A DNA stretch of 52,642 nt from Pseudomonas sp. P7548 (GTDB lineage Bacteria > Pseudomonadota > Gammaproteobacteria > Pseudomonadales > Pseudomonadaceae): contig NZ_JACARO010000010.1 in NCBI RefSeq assembly GCF_013386585.1, positions 1-52,642 on the forward strand, read 5' to 3'. The notes beneath the pieces are model-generated. The model ran no database searches, was not told the DNA's origin, and saw nothing but the letters and a program-made list of their open reading frames with translations. Of this stretch, positions 16,163 through 27,600 are shown in pieces. Every line of letters begins with the position of its first letter. Within the stretch, counting starts at the first letter, position 1. A program made the position numbers and the translations under genes.

Positions 16163-18643
16163 ATGCTGCGAAACCTACCACTCAGTGCTTCAGGCCGGTT
16201 GCGACTGCTCATCGGGGCAGCCTTATGCAGCCAACTGCTGATGCCTGCTTTCGCTTTGGCCGATCCGGCCTATGACGCGCTGATCATTCAGGCGCGCAAC
16301 GGCAATTTCACCCCCGCCCTGACCCAATTGCGCCAATTGCCTGCCGAGCGCCAGACGCCGGGGCAGATCAGCGATCACCTGGTGATTGCCGGCTGGGCCG
16401 GGCAGGATGCCGAAGTGCTGAAGGTGTACGAGGCCCAGGGCAAGAATCGCAACCTGAGCACCCAGGCGCTCGCCACGGTTGCGCGCACCTATCGCAACCA
16501 GAAGCAGTGGGCCCAGGCGACGGCGGTCTACAACCAGGCACTGTTGCGTGAACCGAACAATGTCGACCTGCAACTGGGCCTGGCGCTGACGCAGGCCGAC
16601 GGTGGCCAGGCCTCTGAGGCCGTGCAGCGCACTCGCGCGCTGGTGGCGGCCAACCCGAACGATCCCAACCGGCGCATGGCGCTGGGCTACGCGCTGACCC
16701 GCGCCGGCTTGAACTACGACGCGCTGTTCGAATTCGACCAAGCGTTTATCCGTGCCGGTGACAAACCCGAAGTGGCCCGTGAATACATTGTCGCGCTGCA
16801 AAAGGCCCGCCTGCCGGAACCGGCACTGCGTCTGTCGGCCAAGCGCCCGGGCCTGCTGGATGAGGTCACCCAGCGCCGCCTGGAAGGCGACCTGGCAGCC
16901 GAGCGTGTGCGCATGGCCGAGTTCGCCACGCGCACCGAGCAGGAGCGCTATGTGATCGCCGACCGTGCCCTGCAAGACTACGACAAGCTGCTCGCCCGCT
17001 GGACCCCGGACGCCAGCGCCCATGACGACGTGGTGCGCTGGCGCATCGACCGCTTGGGTGCGCTCAAGGCGCGCGCACGCACGGCAGAGGTGATTCGCGA
17101 GTACCAGACCCTCAATGGCGAAGGGGTGCAACTGCCCACGTACGCGTTGCGCTGGGTGGCGGCGTCCTACCTGGACCAGCGCCAGCCGGAAAAAGCCGAA
17201 CCGCTGTACCGCCAGGTGCTGACCGCCCCGGATGCCGACGCCAGTTACCGTGTCGACGACAGCACGGCGTTGTTCTATGCCTTGCTGGAGAGCGACAAGG
17301 TGGAGCAGGCCCGTGAAGTGGCCAACAACCTGGCCAAGGAGCAGCAACCGCGCGTCGAACTCAAGGGCCTGCCTATCGGCAACCCGAATGACAACTGGAT
17401 GGATGCTCAACAACTGGCCGCTCAGGCTGGCACCTACGGCGCCGACCTGCCCGCCAGTGAAGCGGGGCTTGAAGCGCTGGTGCAAAAGGCCCCGGGTAAC
17501 GTCGGCCTGCGCCTGGCCCAGGCCGACATGTACCGCGCCCGGGATTGGCCACGGCGCGCCGAAGGCGTGCTCAAGGAAACCGAAGCCCAGGCCCCGCGCG
17601 ATATCGGCCTGGAAGTGAACCAGGCCTATACCGCCATGGACCTGCAGGAGTGGCGCCAGCTCGACCTGCTCACCGATGACGTGCTCGCCCGCAACCCGGA
17701 CAACCGCCAGGTACAGCGCCTCAGCCGTTTGCGCGACGTACACGATATGGCTGAGCTGCGTGTCGAGGCCTACACCGGGAAAAGCTTCGGTGGTGGCAAC
17801 AACGGTGACGCGGGCGCCGTCTCGGGCAGCCGCGACTGGGGCATTGAAAGCCGGCTCTATACGCCGCCCATCGACGAAGACTGGCGCCTGTTCGCCGGTG
17901 CCGGCTATGCCCGTGCCGATTTCGAAGAAGGCACCGGCCAGCATCGTTGGCAGACGGTAGGCGTGGAGCGGCGCACCCGCGATATGACGATTGAAGCCGA
18001 GGTCTCCAACCATTCCTATGGCGATGGCTCCAAACAGGGCGCCGCGGTGTCGATTGCCCGCGACATCAACGACAACTGGCAATACGGCGGCAGCCTCGGC
18101 TACCTGCTGTCCACCACACCGCTGCGGGCGCTGAATGACGGCGTCACGGCCAATGGCGGCAGCGGTTTTATTCGCTGGCGCGCCAACGAAAGCCGCGAGT
18201 GGAAACTGACCCTCAGCCCTTCCCATTTCAGTGACGGCAACGACCGCTTCGAAGCCCTGCTCAGTGGCCGCGAGGGCCTCTACAGCTCGCCGAAGGTGCA
18301 AGTGGACCTGGGCCTGGAAGTCGGTGCCAGCCGCAACAGCAAGGAAGATACGGTTTACTTCAACCCGAAGTCGGACTTCACCGTGTTGCCCGTGATCAAC
18401 GTCAACCATGTGCTCTATCACCGTTACGAGACCCAGTGGAGTCAGCAGTTCCAGATCGGTGCGGGGACGTATAGCCAACAGGATTACTCCACGGGTGGCA
18501 TTGGCCTGGTGGGCTACGGCCAGCGCTTTCGGTGGAACGATGTACTGGAAGCCGGCGCCAACCTGAGCCTGATCAGCCGACCTTACGACGGTGATCGCGA
18601 ACGCGATCTGCGCCTGCTCGTCGACCTCACTTACCGTTTCTAG
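16163..18643 (+). CDS. pgaA: PgaA: poly-beta-1,6-GlcNAc outer-membrane export porin
   Basis: With the ATG at 16163 the protein has 826 residues. A cleavable signal peptide ends at 'FALA' before 'DPAYDALI'. Residues from about 30 to 500 form TPR-like helical repeats ('LREPNNVDLQLGLALTQADGG', in parts), and the last 300 residues form beta strands of a porin ending in '...LVDLTYRF', a typical C-terminal Phe for outer-membrane barrels. PgaA exports partly deacetylated poly-N-acetylglucosamine. A longer frame starts at 16103, but the chosen start has AAGGAAG about eight bases upstream and begins a proper signal peptide. It is the first gene of pgaABCD; regulatory elements upstream are listed separately. 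Confidence 0.93.
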   Translation: MLRNLPLSASGRLRLLIGAALCSQLLMPAFALADPAYDALIIQARNGNFTPALTQLRQLPAERQTPGQISDHLVIAGWAGQDAEVLKVYEAQGKNRNLSTQALATVARTYRNQKQWAQATAVYNQALLREPNNVDLQLGLALTQADGGQASEAVQRTRALVAANPNDPNRRMALGYALTRAGLNYDALFEFDQAFIRAGDKPEVAREYIVALQKARLPEPALRLSAKRPGLLDEVTQRRLEGDLAAERVRMAEFATRTEQERYVIADRALQDYDKLLARWTPDASAHDDVVRWRIDRLGALKARARTAEVIREYQTLNGEGVQLPTYALRWVAASYLDQRQPEKAEPLYRQVLTAPDADASYRVDDSTALFYALLESDKVEQAREVANNLAKEQQPRVELKGLPIGNPNDNWMDAQQLAAQAGTYGADLPASEAGLEALVQKAPGNVGLRLAQADMYRARDWPRRAEGVLKETEAQAPRDIGLEVNQAYTAMDLQEWRQLDLLTDDVLARNPDNRQVQRLSRLRDVHDMAELRVEAYTGKSFGGGNNGDAGAVSGSRDWGIESRLYTPPIDEDWRLFAGAGYARADFEEGTGQHRWQTVGVERRTRDMTIEAEVSNHSYGDGSKQGAAVSIARDINDNWQYGGSLGYLLSTTPLRALNDGVTANGGSGFIRWRANESREWKLTLSPSHFSDGNDRFEALLSGREGLYSSPKVQVDLGLEVGASRNSKEDTVYFNPKSDFTVLPVINVNHVLYHRYETQWSQQFQIGAGTYSQQDYSTGGIGLVGYGQRFRWNDVLEAGANLSLISRPYDGDRERDLRLLVDLTYRF

Positions 18644-18655
18644 AAGAGCCTGACC

Positions 18656-20653
18656 ATGACCGTCCTCAGCCGTTGCTTGTTGATTCTGGGCGTATTGCTG
18701 GCCAGTGCCTGTGCCCAGCAGCCCGCGCCCTTCACTCCACCCGCCGAGCGGCCCACTCCGGCCAACGAACTGGCGTGGCCGAAAAACCATTTCCTGGGCA
18801 TTGCCTACCACGACGTCGAGGATCGCGACCCCGATCAGGCGGTGGTCGCGGTGCGCACCGAGCGTTTGATCGAGCAGTTGGCCTGGTTGCGCGAAAACGG
18901 CTACCAGGCGGTCAGCGTCGACCAGATCCTGGCCGCCCGCAACGGTGGGCCGGCGTTGCCGCCCAAAGCCATCATGCTCAGCTTCGATGACGGCTATTCC
19001 AGCTTCTACACGCGGGTGATGCCGATCCTGCGGGCCTACCATTGGCCGGCCTTGCTGGCGCCGGTGGGTTACTGGATCGACACGCCGATGAACCAGCCGG
19101 TGGATTTCGCCGGCCAGCCAAGGCCGCGTGGTGAGTTCCTGACCTGGCAGCAGATCCGCGAAGTGTCCCAGTCGGGCCTGGTGGAAATCGCCGCGCACAC
19201 CGATGCCAGTCACACCGGCATCCTGGCCAACCCCCAGGGCAACCTGGAACCGGCGGCGACGTCGTTGCGGTTTGACCCGGCCACGGGCCGCTATGAAAGC
19301 CAGGCCCAGTTCGACGCGCGGATGCGTGCCGACGTGGTGGCGATCACGCAAAAAATCCAGAAAGTCACCGGCAAGAAGCCTCGCGTATGGGTATGGCCTT
19401 ACGGCGCCGCCAAAGGCACGTCACTGGCCATCGTGGGCGAGCAGGGCTATCAGATGGCCCTGACCCTGGAAGATGGCCTCGACAGCTCCAATGACTTGAT
19501 GAACAGCCCGCGCTTCCTGGTGGCCTCCGACCCGGATGGCGAGCATTTCGCCAACAGCATGGTGGCGGTGCAGGCCAAGGCACCGCTGCGCGTGCTGCAT
19601 GTGGACCTGGACAACGTCTACGACCCTGACCCGGCCCAGCAGGCGCGCAACCTGGACGTGCTGGTACAGCGTGTGGTGGACATGGGCGCGGGCACTGTGT
19701 TCCTGCAAGCTTTTGCCGACCCCAAGGGTGATGGCCTGGTACACGAGTTGTATTTCCCCAACCGCCACCTGCCGGTTCGCGCTGACTTGTTCAACCGCGT
19801 CTCCTGGCAATTGCACACCCGTGCCCATGCTGCGGTCTATGCCTGGATGCCGGTGCTCAGTTTCGCCCTTGACCCCAAGCTGCCACGCGTGACGCGCTGG
19901 GACCCGCAAACCGGCAAGGTCGGCCTGGACCCGGACCAATACAAACGCCTGTCACCGTTTGACCCGCAGGTGCGCAAGATCATCGGTGAAATCTATGAAG
20001 ACCTGGCCCGCAACAACGCCATCGACGGTGTGCTGTACCACGACGATGCGGTGTTCAATGACTTCGAAGATGCCAGCCCCGCTGCGCTCAAGGCGTACGC
20101 CGCCAACGGCCTGCCGAACACCATCGAGGCCCTGCGTGCCGACCCGGCGGTGATGCAGCGCTGGACGCGCTTCAAGAGCCGCTACCTGATCGACTTCACC
20201 AATGAGCTGACCGCCAAGGTGCGCGCTATCGGCGGGCCGCAGGTGCAGACCGCGCGCAACATCTTCGCCGAGCCGATGCTCAACCCCGGCAGCGAAACCT
20301 GGTTCGCGCAGAACCTGGATGATTTCCTCCAGACCTACGACTGGACCGCGCCCATGGCCATGCCGCTGATGGAAGGCCAGGAGTACAAGACGTCCAACGC
20401 CTGGCTGGAACAACTGGTGGCGACGGTCAAGCAGCGGCCCGGTGCGCTGGAGCGCACGGTCTTCGAACTGCAGGCCAAAGACTGGCGGACCAAGGAAGCG
20501 CCAGACATCGACGCTGCGCAGATGGCGGAGTGGATGGGGGTGCTTAAACGCCAGGGGGTCAGGAGCTTTGGCTACTACCCGGATAACTTCCTGGAAAATT
20601 CCCCGGACTTGAAGACAGTACGTCCGGCCCTTTCCAACCAATGGAACCCTTGA
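18656..20653 (+). CDS. pgaB: PgaB: poly-beta-1,6-GlcNAc N-deacetylase lipoprotein
   Basis: 665 residues. A lipoprotein signal peptide ends at Cys19 ('LLASAC'). The N-terminal polysaccharide-deacetylase domain carries the catalytic 'SFDDGY' (Asp111, Asp112) and the metal-binding His pair in 'HTDASH' (His181, His186). From about residue 310 a C-terminal glycoside-hydrolase-like domain follows ('[13 protein letters not shown]', '[11 protein letters not shown]'). PgaB removes part of the acetyl groups in the periplasm, which is needed for export through PgaA. It starts 12 bp after pgaA and is adjacent to pgaC. Confidence 0.95.
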   Translation: MTVLSRCLLILGVLLASACAQQPAPFTPPAERPTPANELAWPKNHFLGIAYHDVEDRDPDQAVVAVRTERLIEQLAWLRENGYQAVSVDQILAARNGGPALPPKAIMLSFDDGYSSFYTRVMPILRAYHWPALLAPVGYWIDTPMNQPVDFAGQPRPRGEFLTWQQIREVSQSGLVEIAAHTDASHTGILANPQGNLEPAATSLRFDPATGRYESQAQFDARMRADVVAITQKIQKVTGKKPRVWVWPYGAAKGTSLAIVGEQGYQMALTLEDGLDSSNDLMNSPRFLVASDPDGEHFANSMVAVQAKAPLRVLHVDLDNVYDPDPAQQARNLDVLVQRVVDMGAGTVFLQAFADPKGDGLVHELYFPNRHLPVRADLFNRVSWQLHTRAHAAVYAWMPVLSFALDPKLPRVTRWDPQTGKVGLDPDQYKRLSPFDPQVRKIIGEIYEDLARNNAIDGVLYHDDAVFNDFEDASPAALKAYAANGLPNTIEALRADPAVMQRWTRFKSRYLIDFTNELTAKVRAIGGPQVQTARNIFAEPMLNPGSETWFAQNLDDFLQTYDWTAPMAMPLMEGQEYKTSNAWLEQLVATVKQRPGALERTVFELQAKDWRTKEAPDIDAAQMAEWMGVLKRQGVRSFGYYPDNFLENSPDLKTVRPALSNQWNP

Positions 20654-20655
20654 CC

Positions 20656-21996
20656 ATGTTCGACAGAATCCTGGCTTTATTCGTGTTGGCGCTGGTGTTG
20701 GGCGTGCCTCTGGGCCTGATTTTCCTGGTCACCGGGCAGTTCCTGATGGACTTCGTGTTCTTCTACCCGTTGTTCATGTCAGCGTTGTGGATCGCCGGCG
20801 GCCTGTACTTCTGGCTGCATTGGGAGCGCCACTGGCCGTGGAAAGAGGACACCCCGGCGCCGACCCTGGCTGGCGACCCGCTGATCTCGATCATCATCCC
20901 TTGCTACAACGAGGGCGAAAACGCGGCGGAGACCATTCATGCCGCGCTGGACCAGCTCTACCCGAACATCGAGGTGATCGCGGTCAACGACGGCTCCAAG
21001 GACAACACCGCCGCCGTGCTCGATGCCCTCGCGCTGCAGCACCCGCGCCTGCGGGTGCTGCACCTGGCGCAGAACCAGGGCAAGGCCGTGGCCCTGCGCA
21101 TGGGCGCCGTGGCGGCGCGCAGCGAGTACCTGGTGTGCATCGACGGCGATGCGTTGCTGGATAAAAACGCGGCGGCCTACATGGTGGCGCCGATGCTCGA
21201 CAACCCACGGCTGGGTGCCGTGACCGGCAACCCACGGATCCGCACACGTTCGACCTTGATCGGCCGCGTGCAGGTGGGTGAGTTCTCCTCGATCATTGGT
21301 TTGATCAAGCGTACCCAGCGGGTGTTCGGCCGGATCTTCACGGTGTCGGGTGTGGTGGTGGCGTTTCGCAAGAAGGCGCTGGACCGCATCGACTACTGGA
21401 GCACCGACATGATCACCGAGGACATCGATGTCAGTTGGAAGCTGCAGCTCGATCACTGGGCCATCTTCTATGAGCCGCGCGCCTTGTGCTGGATCCTGAT
21501 GCCCGAGACCGTCGGCGGCCTGTGGAAACAGCGCCTGCGTTGGGCCCAGGGCGGCGCCGAAGTGCTGTTCAAGAACATCCGCGGTATCTGGCAATGGCGT
21601 CACCGTTACCTGTGGCCGCTGCTGTTCGAATACTGCCTGTCCACCGGCTGGGCGTTTACTTTCCTGCTGTCGGTGATCTTCTGGGCGGTGGGCAAATTCG
21701 TGGTGCTGCCACCGGCCATCGCCGTGGACTCCCTGGTGCCTCCGGCCTTCACTGGCCTGGTACTGGCCATGGTGTGCCTGGTGCAGTTTGCGGTGAGCAT
21801 CATGATTGACCGTCGCTACGAAAAGGACCTGTGGAAAACCCTGTTCTGGACCGTGTGGTACCCGATGGTGTTCTGGCTGGTCAGCTTGTTCACCACCCTG
21901 GTCAGTTTTCCCAAGGTGCTGTTCAACCAGCACCAGAAGCGCGCACGCTGGGTCAGCCCGGATCGCGGTATTAAACCTGCTGAAGAGGAGGCCTGA
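20656..21996 (+). CDS. pgaC: PgaC: poly-beta-1,6-GlcNAc synthase (GT2)
   Basis: A processive family-2 glycosyltransferase that polymerises UDP-GlcNAc at the inner membrane. Visible motifs are '[14 protein letters not shown]', '[13 protein letters not shown]', 'CIDGDALLD' (the DxD-type metal site), '[10 protein letters not shown]' and 'QRLRWAQGG' (the QxxRW motif). N-terminal and C-terminal membrane segments flank the catalytic domain, and the end '[11 protein letters not shown]' closely resembles the E. coli protein. The ATG at 20656 ('MFDRIL') is preferred by comparison with PgaC; an in-frame ATG at 20641 overlapping pgaB also exists. Confidence 0.95.
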   Translation: MFDRILALFVLALVLGVPLGLIFLVTGQFLMDFVFFYPLFMSALWIAGGLYFWLHWERHWPWKEDTPAPTLAGDPLISIIIPCYNEGENAAETIHAALDQLYPNIEVIAVNDGSKDNTAAVLDALALQHPRLRVLHLAQNQGKAVALRMGAVAARSEYLVCIDGDALLDKNAAAYMVAPMLDNPRLGAVTGNPRIRTRSTLIGRVQVGEFSSIIGLIKRTQRVFGRIFTVSGVVVAFRKKALDRIDYWSTDMITEDIDVSWKLQLDHWAIFYEPRALCWILMPETVGGLWKQRLRWAQGGAEVLFKNIRGIWQWRHRYLWPLLFEYCLSTGWAFTFLLSVIFWAVGKFVVLPPAIAVDSLVPPAFTGLVLAMVCLVQFAVSIMIDRRYEKDLWKTLFWTVWYPMVFWLVSLFTTLVSFPKVLFNQHQKRARWVSPDRGIKPAEEEA

Positions 21997-21998
21997 TC

Positions 21999-22481
21999 AT
22001 GAAACTGGTCAGAACTCGCCAGAATCGATTGATGTGGCTGGTCGACGTGGTGTTGACCCTGCTCGCCTGGGCCGGGTTGATCTGGCTGCTGGCGCGCGGG
22101 ATTAACGCGATGCTGGAAACCCACGGTGGCCCGCGTATCGAAGCGCCGATCTTTGCGGCGCTCAATACCCTGCAGGTGTACCTGTGGATCGCCTTGCTTA
22201 ACGCACTGATCCTCATCACTTGGGCACGCTACCAACAGCGCCGTGGCCGCAAGTTCGCCCAGCGTCGCGCCGAAGCCAATGCACTCACCGACAAGACCCT
22301 GAGCGAGAGCTTCAAGTTGGGCGAGGGCGACCTCGAACAACTGCGCAGGCCGGGTGTGCTGGTGATCCACAACGACGAAGACGGCGGTGTGGAGGAAGTG
22401 AAATCCCATGTGTCGCGTGATGTGGAGCGGCCCGGGCTGACCCTGGTGCCGGGCCAACAGAAAGACAAAGACATCGGCTGA
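21999..22481 (+). CDS. pgaD: PgaD: PGA biosynthesis subunit
   Basis: A 160-residue protein with two membrane helices ('LVDVVLTLLAWAGLIWLLARG' region, about residues 18-38, and about 65-85) followed by a charged cytoplasmic tail. The size, topology and location one base after pgaC identify it as PgaD, the small subunit that binds PgaC and is stabilised by c-di-GMP in E. coli. Sequence conservation of PgaD is low across species, so the call rests partly on context. Confidence 0.9.
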   Translation: MKLVRTRQNRLMWLVDVVLTLLAWAGLIWLLARGINAMLETHGGPRIEAPIFAALNTLQVYLWIALLNALILITWARYQQRRGRKFAQRRAEANALTDKTLSESFKLGEGDLEQLRRPGVLVIHNDEDGGVEEVKSHVSRDVERPGLTLVPGQQKDKDIG

Positions 22482-22496
22482 ACCCACGCAAGTGGT

Positions 22497-22527
22497 TGTG
22501 GCGAACGGGGCAATCCCGCTCGCCACA
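22497..22527 (+). terminator. Hairpin after pgaABCD
   Basis: TGTGGCGAACGGG (22497-22509) pairs with CCCGCTCGCCACA (22515-22527) with one mismatch around a five-base loop, 16 bp after the pgaD stop. It could be a terminator or a single REP unit. Confidence 0.65.
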
Positions 22528-22745
22528 CGCGTTTCCTGCCTATTCCCGATCAGATTTTGGAATTCCGATAAATGGGATCCAATTCACAAAACCTTCGCGA
22601 ACTTTTCGCACTTTCTCGGTACTAACTTATCTCGGCGACAACTTGATGGCCAACTAATGGCCATTAACAGGTTGTTTTCCGTATCGCTATCAAAACAGTC
22701 GCCGCTTGTCGGAATTAAAACTCCAGTTACAGGCGCTTTGTCTTT

Positions 22746-22773
22746 TTGATAAATTTTATTTGTTATTTATCAA
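22746..22773. promoter_or_regulatory. Inverted repeat TTGATAAAT-N10-ATTTATCAA upstream of the TPS locus
   Basis: Perfect nine-base arms (22746-22754 and 22765-22773) lie in a conspicuously AT-rich, gene-free stretch (22528-22877) before the tpsB start. The same stretch holds CCAACTAAT twice (22650-22658, 22803-22811) and two TGGCCA hexamers near 22647-22663. This is the likely control region of the two-partner secretion genes and, being AT-rich, a likely target for H-NS-type silencers such as MvaT. No clear sigma-70 boxes were found. Confidence 0.5.
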
Positions 22774-22877
22774 TAGCTTGCAGTTTTAATTAGTACGAAT
22801 GTCCAACTAATCCGTTTTCTTGGATTCGTTGAAGTTCGATGTTAGTTTGCCGGCCCTTGATTTTCGACGGATCGAAC

Positions 22878-24602
22878 ATGTCTCTGTTACTGCCACGGAC
22901 TCGGTATCTTCTGTGCACTTTCCTGCTCGCTTACATGAGTGTGAACAGCGCCACGGCTGCGCCTACCCCGGGTGATCAAGACCTGATTCGTGAGCGGCAG
23001 AACCGCCTGCTCGAAGAACAGCGCCGGCGCCTGGAAGAGCTGCAGGACCTGCCTGGCAAGGACACTCGCTCCCAAGCCCCGGCGCTGCCTGCCGACACCC
23101 GCTGCTTCCCCATCAAAGATATCGAGCTGCAAGGTGCCGAGAGCCTGTCGGCCTCGGTTAAAGCGAGCCTGGTCAAACCCTACATCGGCCAATGCCTGGG
23201 CGTTTCGCAGCTCAATGAATTGCTCAAGGTCGTCACCGATTACTACATCGCCAAGGGCCGCGTCACCAGCCGCGCCTATTTGCCCCAGCAGGACCTTTCC
23301 ACCGGCCACCTGCGTGTGCTGGTGGTGGAGGGCAAGCTCGAAGGCATCAAAGGTGCCCAGGGCAGCAACGTGACCGACCGTGAGTTGGCCATGGCCTTTC
23401 CCGGCAAGGTCGGCGAAGCGCTCAACCTGCGTGAGGTCGAGCAACTGGTGGACCAGCTCAGCCGTTTGCCCTCCAAGCAGGCGCAGATGGAACTGACCCC
23501 TGGCAGCGAAATCGGCGGCAGCGAAGTGCGGGTCAAGAACGTGCCGCAAAAGCCCTGGCGCGCCAGCTTGTCGCGCAACAACGATGGCCAGCGCAGCACC
23601 GGTGAACAGCAATGGGGCGCGGGCCTGGAGTGGGACAGCCCGCTGGGCCTGGCGGACCAGTTGGTGCTGCGTGGCGGCCACGACGCCATCAGCGACCACC
23701 AGAAAACCTCGAAGAACAGCATGTTCTACTACAACCTGCCCTGGGGCTGGTGGAACTTCAGCTACGCCTACAGCGAGAGCGAATACCGCACGCCGGGCGC
23801 GGTCGATGACTTCAAGTACAAGCAATGGGGTGAAAGCCAGAACCACCAATTGCGCGCCGAACGCGTGGTGCACCGTGACGACGTGAGCAAGACCTCGGTC
23901 AACGTCGGCCTGACCCATCTGCGCACCAACAACTACATCAATGACACGCGCCTGGACGTGAGCAGCAACCGCCTCAGCGAGTTCCAGGTGGGCATCAGCC
24001 ACGGGCGCCGCATCGCCAGCGCGTTCGTCAACCTGGACGTGGGCATGCAGAACGGCATCGGTGCCTTCGACGCCCAGAGCAATACGCAGTTTCGCGATGG
24101 TTTCGGCAACCTCACGCCCACCTCGAACTACCGCAAATACACCGCCACCGCCAGTTACCTGCAGCCGTTCACCTTGTGGGGCGAGTCGTTCAGTTTCACC
24201 AGCCTGGCCACCGGGCAGCGCAGTGAAGACGTGCTTTACGCACCGCAACGCATGAGCCTCGGCGGTTCGTATTCGGTGCGCGGGTTCAAGGACCAGCAAC
24301 TGACCGGCGACAGCGGCGGCTACTGGCGTAACGACCTGCGCTGGACCCGCCCGGTGAACGTCGCCTGGCTGCGCCCGGCCTTCCTGGAATACGGCGTCGG
24401 CGTCGGTTACGACCAGGGCGTGATCCGCAATGACCGTTACAACGACACCCAGCATGGCCGGGTGTCGAGCAACTCCGTGGAGTTGTTTGCGCGGGGCAAA
24501 TACGTCAGCACCAGCGTGACGTTTGCCCATTCCCTGGAGCGACCTGGCGTGATGACCGAGCGCGAAGCGCCGATCTATTTGCGCCTGGATGTCTTCCTGT
24601 AA
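22878..24602 (+). CDS. TpsB/CdiB two-partner secretion transporter (ShlB/FhaC family)
   Basis: From the ATG at 22878 the protein has 574 residues: signal peptide ending near 'SATAAP', a helical plug segment rich in Arg/Glu/Leu ('RQNRLLEEQRRRLEELQ'), two POTRA domains ('CFPIKDIELQGAESL' and 'HLRVLVVEGKLEGIKG'), and a 16-stranded-type barrel containing 'GGSYSVRGF', the conserved VRGF motif of TpsB proteins in loop L6. It moves its partner TpsA across the outer membrane. The start at 22839 is possible but would break the signal peptide. The cognate TpsA gene begins 30 bp downstream. Confidence 0.94.
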   Translation: MSLLLPRTRYLLCTFLLAYMSVNSATAAPTPGDQDLIRERQNRLLEEQRRRLEELQDLPGKDTRSQAPALPADTRCFPIKDIELQGAESLSASVKASLVKPYIGQCLGVSQLNELLKVVTDYYIAKGRVTSRAYLPQQDLSTGHLRVLVVEGKLEGIKGAQGSNVTDRELAMAFPGKVGEALNLREVEQLVDQLSRLPSKQAQMELTPGSEIGGSEVRVKNVPQKPWRASLSRNNDGQRSTGEQQWGAGLEWDSPLGLADQLVLRGGHDAISDHQKTSKNSMFYYNLPWGWWNFSYAYSESEYRTPGAVDDFKYKQWGESQNHQLRAERVVHRDDVSKTSVNVGLTHLRTNNYINDTRLDVSSNRLSEFQVGISHGRRIASAFVNLDVGMQNGIGAFDAQSNTQFRDGFGNLTPTSNYRKYTATASYLQPFTLWGESFSFTSLATGQRSEDVLYAPQRMSLGGSYSVRGFKDQQLTGDSGGYWRNDLRWTRPVNVAWLRPAFLEYGVGVGYDQGVIRNDRYNDTQHGRVSSNSVELFARGKYVSTSVTFAHSLERPGVMTEREAPIYLRLDVFL

Positions 24603-24632
24603 TTCAACGCCCGCTGCATGAGAGTTAAGAAT

Positions 24633-27600
24633 ATGGATGTTCGCCCCGCTTCTGCCCTGAAAAGCCTGTTTCAACGCGGCCTGGCCCTGATCCTGGCCAA
24701 TGCGCTGTTCTGGCAGCCACTGCTGGCCCAGGCCGACGGCATCGTGGTCAGCGGCCCCGGCACCACCGTGGGCCAGGCGGGCAACGGCGTGCCGGTGGTG
24801 AACATCGCCACGCCCAATGGCAGTGGCTTGTCCCACAACCAGTTCAAGGACTACAACGTCGGCCCCAACGGCGTGATCCTCAACAACGCCACCGGCATGG
24901 TGCAAAGCACGCAGCTGGGCGGGATCATCGTTGGCAACCCGAACCTCAAGGGCGGCGCCGCGAACGTCATCCTCAATGAAGTCAACGGCGGCAGCCCCAG
25001 CCAACTACGCGGCTACACCGAAGTGGCGGGCCAGTCGGCCAAGGTCATCGTCGCCAATCCCTACGGCATCACGTGCAACGGCTGCGGCTTCATCAACACC
25101 CCCAACGTTACTCTGACGACCGGCAAGCCGATCATCGACAAGGCCGGCCGCCTGGACCACTACCAGGTGGACGGTGGCGCCGTGACCATCGACGGCAAAG
25201 GCTTGAACGCGAGCAACGTCGACCGTTTCGAGATCATCACCCGTTCGGCCAAGATCAATGCGCAGATCAACGCACGCCAGCTCACGGTGATCGCCGGGCG
25301 CAATGACGTCGATGCGCAGAGCCTGAAAACCACCACCCGCGCCGATGACGGCAGCGCCAAGCCGGAACTGGCCATCGACTCCTCGGCCCTGGGCGGCATG
25401 TACGCAGGCGCGATCAAGCTGGTGGGCACCGAAGCCGGGGTGGGTGTGAAACTCGACGGCACGCTTGCCGCCAGTGGCGGCGACATCCAGCTCGACGCCA
25501 ACGGCCACCTGAGCATGGCCCAGGCCGCGTCCAGCGGTGCGGTGGACATCAAGGCGGCCAGCCTCGACGCCCAAGGGCCGGTCTACGCCGGCACCACGCT
25601 CAAGGTGCAGACCAAGGGCGAGCTGAAAAACCGCAAGACCCTCGCCGCGCGCGACAGCGTCACCCTGGCCAGCAACGGCCAATTGACCAACGACGGCATC
25701 ATCGAGGCCGGGGTCAACGCCGATAACACCCGCAACAGCGGTGGCGATGTGACGCTCGACAGCCAGCACATCACCAACACCGGCACGGTGATCGCCAACC
25801 GCAACCTCACCGCCAACGCCTCGCAAACCCTGACGAACCAGGGCGGGACCTTGAGTGCCAAGCAGGCCTTGAAGGTCACCGCCGACACGGTCGACAACCA
25901 GAACAAGGGCCGACTGCTCAGTGACAACACCCTGAACGTCACCAGTGCCCAACTGAACAACAGCCACGAAGGCGTGATTTCCAGCGACGGTGCGCAAACA
26001 CTTACCGTCAGCGGTGTGCTGGATAACAGCCAGAGTGGCTCCATCGACAGCACCGGCGCGTTCGAACTGCACGGCAATACCCTGGACAACAGCGCCGGCA
26101 GCCTCACCGGCGCCAGCACCATCACCCTGGATCTGCTCGGCAACCTGGTCAACCAGAACGCCAAGCTGGCCAGTGCCGGTGCGTTGCTGATCAAGCGTGC
26201 CGACCACATCGACAATCAGGGCGGCAGGCTCACCAGCCAGGGCCTGCTGACCCTGTTCGCCAACAGCGTCGACAACCGCAACACCGGCACCCTGGCCGCC
26301 AACGATGGCCTGGCCCTGACGGTGGGCGGCCTGTTGCAGAACGGTACCAATGGCTTGATTCACAGTGAAAAGGCCGGCCTCAACCTGACCGTCGGCACGT
26401 TGGAAAACGACGGCGGGCAGATCACGGCCAAAGCCGGGGATGCTGTCGTTGATGCCACCGCGTTCAACAACGGCGGCGGCTATCTGTTTGCCCGCGACCG
26501 CGTGCGCCTGGGCGGCATGAATGTCGATAACGGCGGCGAGATCGCCGGCCATCAGATCGACGTCAGCCTGCGCGGCGCCCTGACCAACCGTGGCTTGATC
26601 GAAAGTGCCACGACCCTCGACATCGACACCGCCGGCCTCAACAACAGCGGCCAGATGCGTGCGCTGGGCGCCACGGGCAAGACCCGCTACGCCATCGGCG
26701 GCCTGCTGGCCAACAGCGGCAAACTGGAAACCGCGAACGATGAACTGAGCCTCGCCGCGGGCACGTTCAACAACGTCGGCGGCAGCGTGCTGCACGTGGG
26801 TAAGGGCACGCTCGATCTCAGCGGCATCAGCCTCGACGACGTGGGCGGCAGCCTGGTGACCCAGGGTGACCTGACGCTCGACAAGGCCAACTGGACCAAC
26901 AGCACCGCGATCCAGGCCGGGCAGTTGACCGTCAACGTCGGCAACCTGCAGCAGACCGCTACCGGCAAATTGCTCGGCACCCGCGCCTTGGTCGGCAACG
27001 GCCAGGACTGGACCCTGGCCGGCACCGTGGCCAGCCAGGGCACCCTCGATCTGAACGTCGGCAGCCTGCTCAATGACCACGGCCTGATCTTCAGCGGCGG
27101 CGACATGGGCTTGCGCGTCGACCGCCTGAAAAACCTTGCCGCCGATATCTACGCCATGGGCAACCTGCGCATTGACCGCGATGGTCAAGGCGGGCTGGCC
27201 AGCAGCATCATCAACAGCTCCTCGACGATTCAGGCCGATGGAGGCCTGACGTTGGCTGCCGGCTCGATCCAGAACATCCGCACTGTGCTCACCACCGAGT
27301 CCGGCATCTACAGTGCGTCGATCACCCCCACGCCTTGCATCGAAGGCGTGACCGGTGGCGACTGCGACGGCGGCAAGCAGAACCGTCCCTTCCTGATCAC
27401 CCAGCGCGATCATTTCATCGTCAGCGATGCGACGGCGGGCTCCGCCATCACCTCGGGCGGCAACCTGCTGCTCACCGGCGGTGAATTGCTCAACAGCAGC
27501 AGTAGCATCGCGGCGGGGGGCAACCTGACGGCCACGGTCAACCAACTGACCAACGTCGGTGTCGTGACTCATGACACCGAATACCAGCGCATCTTCACTT

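Noticed and set aside
16223..19351. Very long open frame (over 1,000 codons) on the minus strand opposite pgaA/pgaB
   Set aside because: High-GC shadow of well-recognised genes; the translation has the His/Gln/Gly-rich look of antisense frames and no domain.
22492..22749. 85-codon plus-strand frame between pgaD and the TPS locus
   Set aside because: No ribosome-binding site, crosses the pga hairpin, and the stretch looks like an AT-rich control region.
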